Shown here piece by piece: positions 1 through 14,048 of a DNA stretch of 64,000 nucleotides. The position numbers and the translations under genes were made by a program. This DNA comes from Haemonchus contortus (taxonomy: Eukaryota; Nematoda; Chromadorea; Rhabditida; Trichostrongylidae): positions 6,459,005 to 6,523,004 of the forward strand of contig LS997565.1 in assembly GCA_000469685.2 (NCBI GenBank), read 5' to 3'. Within the stretch, counting starts at the first letter, position 1; each line of letters begins with the position of its first letter. The notes under the pieces were generated by a model. It ran no database searches. It had not been told where the DNA came from and was given only the letters and a program-made list of their open reading frames with translations.

Positions 1-58
1 ACACCGTCACTGTCCTGAATGGAAGTCGAGTGCTGTGGCGCATCCCAGAAGGGTGTGA
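1..58 (+). repeat. SINE-like 3' tail fragment at the window edge
   Basis: CCTGAATGGAAGTCGAGTGC followed by TGTGGCGCATCCCAGAAGGG is the 3' part of the family, truncated by the start of the window. Confidence 0.45.
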
Positions 59-1549
59 ATGGTGAACGTACGAAAAACGAAAAAACCTTCCTCTTTATCC
101 TCCTGATATGATATGAGCAATCACGAGGAAACCTTACTTGCTAGCCATTTTCTCTCTCGATAGTGTCTTGTTACTTCCACATGCTGCTGCCTTGGATGCA
201 GTAATGCATCTTATTTTTTTTGCATCTTTTCTGAGAGGCATCCGTTCACTTGCCAGTCAGTCTCTAGCATTTTTTGTCACTGGGTTGTAGGCAGTCGTCC
301 CCTTGCCAGTCTATCGCACTTTTTGTGAGGACAGGATGTCCATGCTTCACACAAGGAAGTACATATATCCCTACTTCGCACGAAACTGACGTGCTGTTAG
401 TGACATATCTTACATCGTGTTAACAAGCTGATTGGAAAATCTCAATTTACGTTAGCGCAATTTAGTCATTTTCAGTGTTCGGGTTAGTGTCATCTAACTG
501 GCACAGATGGCGCATTAGGAAGTATGGTACACTGAGGAGGGAAAGCTGCAAAACCTGAGTGACACATCCTACACTAATGACAAGGTGATTAGAAAATCTG
601 ACTTTGAACCCATTGAGGATAGGTCATGATTTTGCTCGCCTATTTTTTCTAAATGGGCTTAATTTTCCCCACAATGCTAGATTGGGATTGCAATGAGGGT
701 AAGGAAGTTATGGGAATCATGTTGACTTATGAAACTCCCTAGAACAAGGCGGAGTCCAATGCAGAATTTACCTGGGGCCACCAATCAATGATTAATTTTT
801 TGTGCTCAACTTTCCCAGAATAGACAGCTTCAACCCATCGACGATAGCCTGTCGGGCAGGCCTGCCACACCTCATTCATCTTGGGAGAAGGCGTGGTCCT
901 CTTGCGCTTCAGGAAAGCATTCGCTTTGATTGTCGTTACTTCTGTATTTTTGAATTTCCCAAGTATTTGGTTTAAGACCTTTAAAGGGATTTGAAAGTCC
1001 AATAATCTGAAACTAGTCTTGTTCTGACGTAAAGAATCATAGGCAATCCTAGGAATGACCTAAATAGACAGAGTTTCAACATCATACAAAAATTCGTACA
1101 AAACCTTGCTTGATAAGAAAACTGTAGCTAAAATAATTGCAGCACCTGTGGTAACGTTTTGTACCATTCTATTTGAGATTCTTAACGGAAAAAGTACGGC
1201 TCTTTTTTTTCCCAGAAGGCTCCTTGTACGAATCGCTTCACCTTATTAACTTTTCTTTTGAATAGCTACGTGCTTTTTCAATTTGCTGATCGGTTCCGAG
1301 AAAAAGGCATAACTTTTTGTGCCTCATATAAAGAACTCTAGGCACATTGGCGGCCCACAGCACCCGGAAAGCATTGTGGACCGTTAAGCGGACACCACCC
1401 GTTATGAAGTGTTATGATATTTTGGACACCGACAGTGACAGTGATTCTGGACATTTCGAGTGCTCAACCCGTCTGGAGTGCTACTTGAGAATAAAGTGCG
1501 TGGTGCTTGATAGAAGTATTTTTCTGGGGAAGACGGGCAGTAAAATCGG
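59..1549. other. No gene seen
   Basis: AT-rich sequence. A 87-codon - strand frame (1002-739) has no recognisable motif. Confidence 0.5.
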
Positions 1550-1766
1550 TTTTGTGAAATCGATTCGCCGCACGCGGCTGCCGCATTCGCTTCGTCGTCA
1601 TCACAGATCTAGCCTTCTTCATACAGCTCAATCGATATGGGATAATTATTTTAGGTATGATTCTACTATTAGTTTTTTTGTTCCTGTATTTCTTACTTGC
1701 CACTACAATCTGCTGCATTCCTTCGCGCGCGGCGTCCCTCTCGCCGCTACGCGACAATTTCGATAA
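1550..1766. repeat. Partial copy of the internal part of the TTAA element
   Basis: The stretch around AATCGATTCGCCGCACGCGG, a block with TTACTTGCC and GCATTCCTTCGCGCGC, and CTCGCCGCTACGCGAC corresponds, base for base over long runs, to the reverse complement of about 47735-47965. Neither terminal inverted repeat is visible near this copy, so it is a fragment or a member of a differently ended family. Open frames on both strands across it (1347-1766 +, 1757-1464 -) are explained by the repeat and are not called as genes. Confidence 0.65.
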
Positions 1767-2046
1767 TATTGCTCACCTCTTTTTTAACGTGTCAAGCCCT
1801 GTTCTGGGATGCGCCAAGTATTCAACATGCATTTAGAATCGCAGAGGCTTTTGAATGCGCAGTTCGCCTGCAATAATTTTTGGGGTGGGACCGAATGACG
1901 TTTAGTCAGTGGTTTTAAACCCTCAGCTAACAAACGTAAGGTACCGATCTCTCTGAACCCTAGAGATCGGAGTGACAGGCCTGAGAAAATAACGAGTTTT
2001 GGTGAGTAAATGAGTTGGTGAATAAGGAAATGAAAACAATTAAATA

Positions 2047-2556
2047 TACAGTAGCGCTCAAAAGTATTCGGCCAACTTTAACCTGCCGTAACTTTTTTCT
2101 CAGTGGAGCAAATTGCATGAAATTTTGATATGTTTAGCTGAAGCATATTTTACGCTGTCCAACACTACTTGACTGCAAAGCAGCAATGTCCACATACTAA
2201 TGGGAGGCGTTTGTAGACTGTGCTGAAAGCAATTTTGTGACGTCTGCAGTTATTCCTATCTTATGACGTTTTTCTTTTCTTCTGGGTTCGACATTATTGC
2301 TTGTACACTTGAGACATGGCAAAAAGGGAAGGACTCCGAGAAGGACCACCATTCGTATTTCCAGTTTATTTTTTGTTCAAGTCGTTTTGGATATCTGAAA
2401 CATGATCAAAATGCAGGTTAATAGTGGCAAATATTCAAACTACATCAATGCTACACATATTGAAATTTTGCTTGATAAGATCCAGTAGGAAAGGAGTTAT
2501 GACTGAAAAGTACGAGTGAAGAAGCAATTGGCCGGATACTTTTGAGCGCTACTGTA
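2047..2556 (+). mobile_element. Tc1-like MITE, copy A
   Basis: Terminal inverted repeats of 29 bp begin TACAGTAGCGCTCAAAAGT at 2047 and end with the complement at 2556, one mismatch between them. They start TA-CAGT, as Tc1/mariner ends do, and insert at TA. The element is 510 bp. Internally, an ATG at 2316-2318 opens a short frame starting MAKREGLREGPPF with a counterpart in copies B and C. This could be a relic of a transposase start, but no DDE or helix-turn-helix region remains. Confidence 0.8.
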
Positions 2557-4001
2557 CATCTGAATCGCTGAATTAAAATGAATATTGTGTGGAGTTACTT
2601 CACAAGATGACTACAAAGTCCTCTGCGCTTTGTCCATTGCTTTCGCGGTGGTCGGTTTTCTCGAAGATTACTAGATGAGGGTAACACATTTGGATATTCA
2701 TCTGCATTCGCGAATGGACCAGCCAGGATTCCCAACGACTGTTTGACAAATGTTTCGGGAAAATTGCTATCCCCTTTTGTTAGCTGAAGCCAAATATGTT
2801 TACGGAACCTGGGAAAGACTTCTGGAGCTAACACTGATGTTCCACGCGAAAAACAATTATATTTCGCAGCGGCACAGCTCATTGCGAATAAGTATGTTTT
2901 TGGTTGGGCGTATGTACAGATTGCTATTAGCCTATTTGAGTAAAGCCAACAGCTGCAAAGTAGTCGTGCAAAATGGGTTATTTTTGGACCATTCATCTTA
3001 GATTGCCTATTCTATTTACTTGAATTTGCGTGGATTTTATTAATCTCCCACCTTTACCACCATTAGTCATCGATTCCATTGAGCAGCGCCAGAAACAATC
3101 CTATTTGTCTTTGTCACGAATTCCAGTCAATCTTCTACATACAGCTTGAGGAGCACTGAAGGGTCATTCCTTCTGTTCAGAGCTTTCATTAAGATTTTCA
3201 GAGCTGTCAGGCTGACGGTAATATCTTTATGTCGGACTTCCTTCATAATGCCCCTGGTGATCGCTCAGATTTAGCGGTCATTACAAAATCGCCTAATGTG
3301 TCTGGGTATTAGCTGAATCAGACTAATCATGAAAGTTCCTTCATAGAAACTGTTTTAGCCATGTGGCAGAAAAACATCCTGATTGAGACTCCCTTCCCGC
3401 TTAACTCATTTCCTTGTTTTGGTCGTTGATCGCTGAATTCATCTCCTTTTCATTCTGTGGTGATGGAACTTTCTGAACGCTACTGTGGGTTATTGACCAG
3501 GGACCGTCTGGAAAATTGTTGTGTAGGTGTAGCAGCGTTGAAAATGATGAGAGAAGGGCGCAATTCATGAACTTCATAATAATATCTATTCAGACGAATC
3601 TTGTGCAAAAAGAACGTCCGGTCTTTGAACCTGATTATGAACAGTTGAAATTATCCAGTTTATTTAACTTCATTTCATTCACAAAAAAATGACCTTCCGA
3701 AATGCCAACCTTGGTATAGGAATAGAGGAAAATCATCCATGGCGATCTTCACAATTGCTGAATACATACTTTTGTATTTCTTCTCCTCAAAGGTACAATT
3801 CACGACTAGAGTGATTCTTGAGGTTTCCCAGTGGGATGAACTTATGGCCTCTTGAGGAAAGCATATGAATCGCTGACGATTCGAGAAACGGCCCTGATCG
3901 GACTAGTGAGGGTTCAAAGGTCGTCTTTACTGTTTATCGCACTCAGAAGAGGCCGTGATTTGACCGCCCTGTAGAGGTTGCACCAATCACAATGGAGCAC
4001 A
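2557..4001. other. No gene seen between two MITEs
   Basis: Overlapping frames on both strands at 2595-3001 cancel each other as evidence. No motif, splice pattern or RNA gene was found. Confidence 0.5.
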
Positions 4002-4531
4002 TACAGTAGCGCTCAAAAGTCTTCGGTGAAATGGTCCTTCAGCCGTACTTTTCAGTCGTAACTTCTTTCCTACTCGATCTAATCAAGCGAAATTTCTATA
4101 TTTGGAGCGAGGGTATATTGTGAATCTTTACCACTATTAACCTGCAATCTGATCATGTTCCAAATATCCCAAAGAGCATGAACTCAAAACCGACTGAAAA
4201 TACAGATGACGGTCCTTCTAGAATCTCTTTCCTTTTTGCCATGTCTAAAGTGTACGAGCGGTAACGCCGATCACAATAGATGAGAAAAACGCACATAAGA
4301 TGCGAATAATTGCAGACGCCAACAATTTTAGTTTTAGCAAAATGTGCTACCGCAACAAACACCTTACTCTACCTGTGGATATTGCAGCTTTGCAGTGAAA
4401 TAGGGTTGGGTAGGGTGAAGTGTGCTCTAGTTAAACATATCCAAATTTCGTGTCATTCGGTCTACTAAGAAAAAAGTTATGAACGAAAAAGCTTCAAAGC
4501 ATTTCACCGAAGACTTTTGAGCGCTACTGTA
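4002..4531 (-). mobile_element. Tc1-like MITE, copy B
   Basis: 530-bp element with perfect inverted repeats of 32 bp: TACAGTAGCGCTCAAAAGT followed by CTTCGGTGAAATG, and its exact complement at the right end. The outer 19 bases are the same as in copies A and C, while the inner part of the repeat differs, so this is a subfamily. The - strand ATG at 4242-4240 opens a frame starting MAKRKEILEGPSSVF, related to copy A. Non-autonomous. Confidence 0.8.
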
Positions 4532-6837
4532 TGTTGAAAGTTCGAACAGTTGATCGGAGAGGATCGCAATACGCTCATACAACAACATTATCAACGGTAC
4601 AATAACAGTATGAAAACAATGCGAGAGAACAGAAATAAAAATGCTTGCAGTCCCGATTACTCACGAGGATGGAAGGCGTTATTTTGCATTTTTGTCTACT
4701 GTAGCGAACTTTTTACGCAAATGCCCAGGACAAAATCTCGTCCAAATTCCTCATCCATGCCACTTTTGTTGTTATTGTCTCGGGCAACCTCCTTTTCCAC
4801 TCTTTTAGAGCCTTATCTTTTAGAGTCTTTCACATTTCTTCACTACCGATGTACTATTCTGCCCTTTCACATCCATTACTTAACGATCTCACGATTTCCG
4901 AGGGAAGCGAGACTTCAAAGAAGTCATCCTCATATACACAACCAAAAAGGGGTAGTGGCAAGGGAATGTGTGTTTTGCAAACACTTGGCGTGAGGATCGA
5001 ATTATGGGCTGAATTCGAACTAATTGTAAGTCACCCATCCCTACTCTACTACTCAAGGTGAATCCGTATCATCATAAGTCTAGGGAAATCTTGTTCTCTG
5101 ACCCAAACATTCGCTGATCTGTCCAGCACTGGATCCGTCAAATAAATACTCATTCGATATCTCTCTAGCTGTTCCAAATGGAAATCCAATTCAATTTCCG
5201 TTTTAAGATGAAATTTCCACCTCTCACCATTCTGTTTCCTATGGAACATCAGAAAAAAAGGAGGATTGGTTCAATGCGTAGCCCTCCTTTTGGTGAAATT
5301 CGACTCTTAGAATTCTAGTAATCTTTTTATTACGGCCAGCCATTTCCATTACGAATGTTGATGATCATTTTTTTAGTCACATGATATTTCCGCTCTAGAA
5401 AGTGCAGCCCGGCAAATGAAATTCTATTCCGGCCGTCTTTCTTTTTTACTGATCACGAGGAAATAGCCAACCTCACAAGAAACAAAGAAATCTTTTAACT
5501 TCCTTCTTTAATGTATGACAAAATAGTGAATAAGACGGAAGTTATCGCTTTTTCACTTCGCCTGACACAGTCCCTCAAATCCAGGGCAATATGTACGTCT
5601 AGTGCGCGCCGGGAACCTCACTCTCCCTCAGAAAAGTAGAAACATACGATTGAGTACGTATCACCGATGCTCAATCCCTTAAAGTTAATGTTTCCTGGCA
5701 GACCAAAGGTTGCAAATGAGCCCTGAAGAGATAGGAATCTCGGTTGAGGAGGACGAGCTCTTTAATCTGGTAACCTCGTACGTCGGAGCTCTGTAGTTTG
5801 CAAGAGAAGATGGTCGTAACTCAGTGGCCCAGTGTGCCCCACATCATCTCAGCTCATTCCTCCCTGATCCTTCAACTCAAGGCTGGCTTTCAACTAGGCT
5901 AGCGCCATCCCATTGACTGCTGAAGCTCATTTTTCAGTCAATGTTAGGCGATGATGGAGGCTTGGCATCATCGAAACGTATGGATTTCTGGGAAGGGAAA
6001 GCTGTAGAAGCTTAGTAATTCGAGTTTGTGCTGGTCTGTTTTTCTAAGTGCCATAATACTCGACCAAAAAGGGAATGCGAGAAACCATTCGGAAAAGCCT
6101 TCATCACTTTGACGTATCGGATTTCCCCAACTATTTATGTGGATTCGCTATTGAAATCCCTATACACTGTCCTTATGGTTTGCTCTCGCAATCATAGTCA
6201 TCTATCTAGTCAGATCATGACCATCTACTCATGATCATAACCATCCCAATCATGATGTCTTATAGAATGGATATTGATTTTACGCTTGCGCGGCAGATGC
6301 CCCTATGACGCGTGCTCTCGCTAACAGTTCAATCGAATACGGCTTAATGCTTTTCCTACCATCCGTCGATATTTCATTTTCTAGGAGGCAATTTCAATTC
6401 AGAGGATTTGAGCTGCTCTTTGTTTTTGTTTTTCAGTGTTCAGAGTATTAAATGAGGACTGCTTCGAGAAAATTGAAATGTATAAGCGAACCAAGGAATT
6501 TCATTGGGTGTTGATGCCTCCATCTGAACAGAAAAGCTAACATTTTCACAGTTAGCTTTCGTATTTTAAAAATTTATTTCAAACTCTTTTTACCCAGATA
6601 ATAGGATATGCAATACCATCTTTTACTAGGTTAACTGTATGACACTAATCATTTGAAATATTCTTCTCTTTATCCTGAATTTTGAGCATCAACCCGACGG
6701 CGTCTATGTTTTGTGGCAACTCTTGCGTGCTAGACTGCTGAAGCAACCATGAAATCAACGTTTTGAATTCTTTTATTTCATAGGCTTGCCCAATTTCAGA
6801 AAAAATACAGTAATCCTTGGATGTTGGTTGGGGGTGT
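4532..6837. other. No gene seen
   Basis: A 147-codon + frame (4550-4993) is overlapped by another frame and shows no family motif. The sequence is AT-rich with no clear exon structure. Confidence 0.45.
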
Positions 6838-7086
6838 GGTGCGATTCGTGCGATTCTGGGTGCGCGCGGCAAATTGCGCGGCGAAATTCGGTGCAATTTG
6901 GACGATTGCAGCGTTTATCATTGGGGCTCAAATTTCAAGTGAAGTAGGTTAGTAGGATTGTCCGACCCTACATACGTACTCTACTTCAAGTTTGTGTCCC
7001 AATGGTAGGCGCAGGAGTTGTTTGAATCATCGCGAATTTCGCCGCTAAATTGCACGAAATTCACCCGGAATCGCACGAATCGCACG
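6838..7086. mobile_element. Foldback (inverted-repeat) element
   Basis: Arms of about 120 bases (6838-6958 and 6965-7086) pair imperfectly around a short centre. Matching blocks include GTGCGATTCGTGCGATTC, GGCGAAATTCG, GTGCAATTT and the CTACTTCAAGTTTG/CAAATTTCAAGTGAAGTAG pair. No coding capacity. Typical of a foldback MITE; no clear target-site duplication was identified. Confidence 0.6.
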
Positions 7087-10000
7087 TCCCCCTTTGGTTG
7101 GGCGCCCTTTTTACGTTACGGTGAAGAGACGCCGCAGTCATCCGATGGTACCATTAACTATTCATAAGAAGGAAAATTTCTATGGGGAGACACCGCTGTA
7201 GATCCCTTTAATAAGGCTCATTCCTTATGAATATGTCTAATCAGAGCTCTTCCATTGAGATTTACTGAAAAAATGCCCATGACAGGTTTTCTCTTCAGAG
7301 TCACGTAGTACATGTCCTCTAGGCTGTCTGTTCTGAGGAACAATACAATTTTCGTGCTCCACCCATTTCGACTATCCTTCCATTCTGTTGCTTCTATATT
7401 TTATGGCTTCAACTTACACGTAACTTGGCTTTCTTTTGTGATTTACATATTAGTGTGGAGCGTGATGGTCCGGGAGGTACGGTAACCTGAGAAAATAGGT
7501 GTGAAGATACTGGCACGATTTCCCATCAGATTTGCCTATTCAATTAGAACTTTGTGATGTGAATAAAATTTTAAAGCCCTACATTTACAAATGCTACGCT
7601 ACCGAACCCTGTGATTTCTGGATTGTTTCGAACCCACAATAATAGTTTTGATTGAAAGTTTTATTCATCAACCTATCGGAACCCTTCATAACCTTTCGTT
7701 ATCACCTAGTGGTTTGCCTTCTGACGCTTACAATCAGTCATCTTGGGTGGAGTGGTTGCGACTTGACAGGATCCCCAGATCGCGCCATGCATTTGCTTCT
7801 ATACATGGTTTTGATGACACCTTTATATGTACTTGTACTTATAGGATTTAGAGAATGGAAAAGTTAACTCGACCCTATGGCTTGAATCGCATTCCCTTAC
7901 TTTCGACCAATCTATTGGCATTTCCTTTGTCTGGTAGGATCTGACAAAAAAAAATGCCCATCCAAGCGGGCACCGTAATGTCGTATGAATAGGGGAAAAA
8001 GATGTCAGCATGTCCACAAGGATGTGAATGGAATTAGATGCATGGCGCGGTCTTGTTGTGAGAACGATTTTGTGCTACATATAATGCGAATACGAATCCT
8101 TCAATCACCACTTGCAGTTCCTAATGAAAGCTCGAATGCGTGACGTACCGTAGAAAAAAGCTCGATTAATGTCGTGTTGCCTGCCCATATATTGCCCCCT
8201 TCCGATTTTTTTGGCACCATTTCGATCTCGATCCCAATGAAAGTGTACGATTCTTTGCACTTTCTTTTTAGAATCCCAACATTTCAATAAATTAAAAAAA
8301 ACTGTTAAAATGAAATAAACTTTTCAGTTTCTTTTTTCTAATTCCCATCAGGATAACCTCATTTCCCTTCAGACCACCCTTTCCATCTATCTTCCCTGCT
8401 GTTACTTCCTCTTTTCGAAGAGTTGTCCTCTTTGTATTTATTCGCTAGACATTTGAGCTTGACGAGCGATATGACATTTGGTCATTTTTCATTAATACAT
8501 ATGAATAGTAAGCAGATTATTTTTTTAGAATTGAAGCTCGCTGCGGAAGCTGCCATCCATCAAAATGGTTTGTGCTGAACAGGAACTCTATTTCAAGTGA
8601 GTTTTCCTTTATAAAGCTATGCTCAGGAAAATGCGAAATTCTCATGCAAATGGCAACTTTCCCAGTGGTGGCATACCGTAACAGATACCATAACTTTTCA
8701 GGAGCAAACAATTTGGCAGCCACCTGGCGGTTATTTTCTTTCGGTTTTTTGGATTGAATATCTGGAATTAAATAGAATTTTATCGGCGATTGGAGTAGGC
8801 GTTGTCGCCTTTTTCATAGCCTGTTATTTTCAACCCAGCTAATTTTTAAGTCACAAAATGGACCTGAAGAAACTCCGAGATTTTTTCAGAGTTTTTAGGG
8901 ATTCTCACTGAATGTAGCTCTTACTGCAGACAGTGTATTAACTAGATCGTAGATGGTTTTGTGAAATGTTTCCGGTTCATACTTGCTCTTTCGAAAAGTC
9001 TGCTACGTTATTCATGACTATGAAGGATCAGCCGTCCATTAGCGATCCATAAACTAGTATTGTGCTTACTGCCATACATTTGTTCGTGGGTAAGGCAGAA
9101 AGTGGGTAGAGAAACGAAGGTGATCTGTTGGAGAGCAACGTCTTCCTCGCTTGACTTTTCATTGAAATCGTCACATATTTTTGAACCTCTTCAGTAGAGT
9201 GGAAAAAGTTTTACAAGTTTCTAGAGCTATGAAAATAGTAATTAATATTTCTTATGAATTTTATGATACTTTTCTACTTCATCACTTCATCAACAATCTA
9301 TAAGAACTTCTCTATCAACTACTCATGATGCTCCTGGTTGATTGCTCTAAACTTCAGTGTTTCCCTTTCTAGAATCTTTACCCATTCCTGGGCTGCAGAG
9401 ATCACTTCCCTCACGCAATTGTTGGGGTTTTCCATGCCGGTTTGATTCGGATTTTTATGCTGTCATGGCAGAATAGTCCAAAAGAAAATAGTCTCTGATA
9501 TATTGCCCTATGGAGTTTCTGAGAACGGAGGGAGGCGTCAGCATCGGCGCATTTGGGAGTAATTCAGAGAAGTTCTACTAAAAATTCTCCCTAGTGGACC
9601 TCTGAATGGGATTATCAAACATTTTCGATTACTCTGGACAAGAACGGCTCCATCTGCACCCTCGCCAAGCCGAGGCCTCACCGACAAAATTGGAAAAAGA
9701 AAGTGCATGGACTTTTCTCTGAACCAGGTATTTCATATGAGAGTGTAAGGCCATTTTCCACAATGACGTCAGAGGAAAAAGTTTTCCTCCTGCGAAGGCA
9801 TTGTTAGTCATTGTCTCGACCCAATCAAGCTTAAATGCTTCTGCGATTTTGAATGGAAGTCAACCGTACCTAGTCTAGTCGAATGTTTCTCGATGGCGTT
9901 CATCAACGCATAGCCCAGCTTTTTCCTAACGTAATTAATGCAATCAGAAAATTTTTCAGATATTCTATTAAGATAATGAACCAAGATATAAGTGCAGTCA

Positions 10001-13000
10001 TTTCCACTGCTATCAGGTAGGCAAATGGGGAACTTTTTGGTTTGGTTATTTTTCTCCATTTGGTGTTGCATTCCATTGGTCCTCGTTTAGTTTGGTCTGT
10101 TCTTGATGCACAGCTAGGCCATGCTCTCGATTGAACAGTCGAATAAACTAACAAGTTTTGTAGTCTACTGGCGTTAGAAAAGTAGCTGAATAGATTGTTT
10201 TACTTCTTGACCATACCGATAGGGAAAACCATTCGCTCCATAGGCATGGGACTAGCATCCCTAGTGGAGATTACGCTCTCCCATGCCGTTGTTCTTCCTC
10301 GATCAAGCTATTGACTCGGATCTTTGGGAAGCAACCTTTCTTGGTTCATCGGAAATTGTCTGTGAGACTGAATTGCGAAGTTACTGATACTGATATAACT
10401 TAGTAGGCTGTCATCCAGTAGTTGGTTAGCCAGAAAGCCACTCAACGTTCCAGGCTTTTGATACGACTGACACGCTTTAATAATTCATTACATAGTAATC
10501 GTATCGACAAATATCACTATTTTTAGAAGGTGTTGACGCACGCGATAATGAGAGCAGTCGGTTGACAGACTGTTTTCGCTACTGCTGCATAGCTTCCCAA
10601 CGATGGCTTTAGTCAAGTATGGCTGGTTAGTTCAGTAGCAGAAGAAAATAGGCAAAATAGGCAGTAAAGCCGTCCACCGTTCCGCCCCTTTCACGGTCCT
10701 TTTCTCTGTTCGCCATTCGTTCAATGCGACCATCACAACAAGTTATTCATTTGTTTCGTATCTTTGCTTTCCATTTCTTTGAGTTGAATTATTTCGATGT
10801 AGAGCACTTTCCTATCGAAGCAGGTTTCTGCGAATAGTGAGGGGAGGTTCAGGCAGTCTGTTATGAACTGTAGCTCATCTTATCGATAATAACTCAGGAT
10901 AAAGAGGTACATCATTCTTAATGAAGTTCATGATCAAGCTTCGTCCAAAAGGGCCAAGCCCAGCCAAGTTTCACCTATCCCGAGTTCGTCTCTCGAGCTA
11001 GATTTGTAGAGGAAGATCAAAAAACGTTGCAAAGCAGTGGTTTCTCTCCGTCTCTTTGTTGTAAAGTCCTTTCAAAGCCGTATGTGACACTGAATGAAAG
11101 CAGCATGCATGGCCTATCCCAGCGAGGTTCTTGATTACTGCGCCTTTTTTTGTATCAGCAATGATGTTGATTAAAAAGAGTAAAATTTATATTGAAGTAT
11201 ATAAATCAATTAATATATTACTTCAAATACTGAATCATAACAAAGTAGCAATGTGGTGTTTTTTAATTCAATAATCAATTGATCTATTAATATGGGTATC
11301 AGTAAATAATGAAAAATGTCAATATAAATTATCAATGTGAAAGGTAATAAGTAATAGTATAATAAAATTCGCTTGATTATATTATTAGTCAGTACATTCA
11401 CGAAAAAGAGGCAAAATTTCAATTTATGTGTACTTGTGGGCGAAACTCAATGCACGATAGACAAAAATTGGAAAAAAAGTCATTAAAAAGGCGAGGACAA
11501 GCAGAATCTCGGCAGTGCGAATGTTAAAGAGCACGGTGCCCGGATAGGACATGTACGGGTCCGAACCCCGTCCTAGGTCTGAATTTAGCCGAGCTTTGAT
11601 GGAGAGAAATTTGAAGGTTATCAAAAATGCAATAATCCCTTTACTGTATGAATTATTTTGTGATTTTTCATTTGTAATAATGCTGTAACATTTGTCACAA
11701 AAGTAAAATACCATCGTGACGTACAGTACCAACTCCTTTCATCAGCAGTCCAAGTTTCATACGGGTCTGTTAGCACTTAACGCACACAGAAGTTACCTTT
11801 TTCCCAAGTTACTGGTCTCCCAGCAAGACTCTTATATAATAGAAGGGAAATTCATTCCGAAGTAGTAGTTCATGAACCTTGAGGGTTAGTATAATCAAAT
11901 GATTGAGTGCTGTAGCTATGTATATATTGAGTGGAGCAAATCTTGATATCCTATCAGACGGTTGTTGCCCTGAATAATCCATGGTCAGTCTTTCCTGTTA
12001 TTGATAGTGCTCTAATCGCTAGCATCGGCATAAGTACATTGCTTAGGCTTATCGTAGACGCTGAGCAAAAGTGCCAGGTGTCAATTATGATAATGAAGAG
12101 ACAGTCGTAGAGACCACAGTTAGAATAGTGCGGTAGTTCATTTGTTATATGGCTATGTCTGAGTAAGTTCGACATCTTCTTAGTTTGAAATTCGAAATGG
12201 AAAGAAAAGACTTCAACTATTGTTTCATAGCTTCCAGGAAATTTTCCTTCACAGCAACATCTACCCTGCAATCCCTTGATGAGATTAACTCCAAAGGACA
12301 CATTAAGCTTTATCTCTTGCCGACATGAAAGTTGAAACGGTGGCTTTGTCGTCAAACTGTTTTTCGACCGGTTCACGTTTACAGACTGCTTTCAAGGATC
12401 TTGAATTGTCTACCTTTGTCTTGACAGCCATTCCTTACCATTCCCTCAGAGTCGAATTCATCCCTAAGAGCGTGGCGGAACCACTGATATGGCAACTTCC
12501 GTTACGGTTGGATTCCTATTCACGGAAATCAATCTTTGAGCCTTGTAACGAGGTCATTGAAAAGTATAGCCTCTTCGAAAGCTGCAATTAGGGTTTTCTT
12601 CAGACAGGAAAGGCATTTCCATTAACGTTCATTAATTCGTTCGACAAAATTCCGTTTTGAAATAGTGTGATTGCGGGTTTTTCAGTGCAAATGTGGCGGA
12701 CGTCTGTCATACTGGACTGAAAGGACAAATTGATGACGTTCGATCATTTCAGATGTAACACAAGGGAATTATTACGATTTGCAAGATGCAAAGCAATCGA
12801 GCGCTGTAAGGCTATCTTGTAGATTCAGGGTGTTTGATATGAATATTCTCGATTCAGTTGGTGTAGTGGCCAACAATGATAGATGGTGGACTAGGTGAAC
12901 CTGTTTGGGAACAAATCTTCCGCTTTGGGAGCCTTACATAATTTGAAAATGGGAATAAAAAATCTCATCTGGGTAGAATTTCACCGAAAGTACGTGATAA

Positions 13001-14048
13001 TGTGAAGGATTGCATGGAAGGCTATAGTGAGTGGGCGGAGCTAAAATTTGTGCTAGACAATGGTGTTTGAAAGTCTAAGCGTTGAATAGACGTGGTTCAG
13101 TGGCACTTACATATCTGAATTGGTTCCATCTCCCGTGACTCCAGCGGTCAGCTACACCACTGTAGAGGTCGTTAAAATGGGTAATCGAAGGCTCAGAGTG
13201 CCTCTTCGACTTCGCGAGCAGTGTTCAGTAGTAAGCAGTACCTTTTGACAATTAGAATAGGAACTTTGGCTTACTTCTACTTATAGAATGGCTCATCGGG
13301 CAAAATAAAGAGATATAGGCTATTGTTTTACTCTTCGAAGGATTGAATCGATTGGTTCCAACAGAAAGCATAGAACAATCATGTTTTCGACTTCTCAATG
13401 CTCATTTTCATTTTAACTGGCGTATATCCACTATAATTCCAGTCGACTAGGTACTTTTTTCGCCATTTTTTCACAGAGGTTATGTCGCATAGCGGAAACC
13501 CCGCCTATCGAACGTGCAACTTCGCCTACTGCCCCTTGAAGCTCGATATGATTTCTGGCGATTTTTTTCCCGAAGAAAGTATGTTCTAATTGTGGAGTTT
13601 ACTAAAACCAACCAGGAAGTCATGCTTGATTATGCTCGTCAGTTTCCCTTCCTGGAATTGGAACTCTCCATTAGCAAGCTCATCTGGGTGTACAGAGCGA
13701 ACCTCGTCGTCGTGAATGGATTTATGGTTCTTTAGCCGAAGAAGTCATTTTTGAAGTAACGAGTCCCTGCCTACATACATCGCTATCTGGTTCCCGGCTG
13801 CTTGAAGTTCAGTTGAGCTCTGGTTATCCTCATAGATCAGGATATTTTGAAAATCCTCATTTTTATAACTTTTAAGTTTTTCCTTGCTATTCTTATCCGA
13901 ATTGTCCAGATGTGTATAGCGTAGCATCGTCAGAACTCAATAAACAAAGGAAGCTCTATTTTAGCACATTTTGTATGAACGTCCCAAGGAACACACTAAT
14001 TAATCCCCTATACTGAGCAGTAGTTTATTTCTTATTATAGTATATAGA
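7087..14048. other. Gene-poor stretch
   Basis: Only SINE-tail remnants (about 7784-7808 and 8033-8052) were recognised. The longest frame (12376-11954, - strand, 140 codons) overlaps a + strand frame and has no motif. A B-box-like ACGGGTCCGAACCCCGT at 11555-11571 lacks the rest of a tRNA. Confidence 0.45.

Noticed and set aside
11555..11571. B-box/T-arm-like sequence suggesting a tRNA gene on the - strand
   Set aside because: The arm pairs but no acceptor, D or anticodon arm can be folded around it; at most a SINE relic.
11954..12376. 140-codon - strand frame
   Set aside because: Overlaps a + strand frame, has no motif, and the length is within chance for a 64-kb window.
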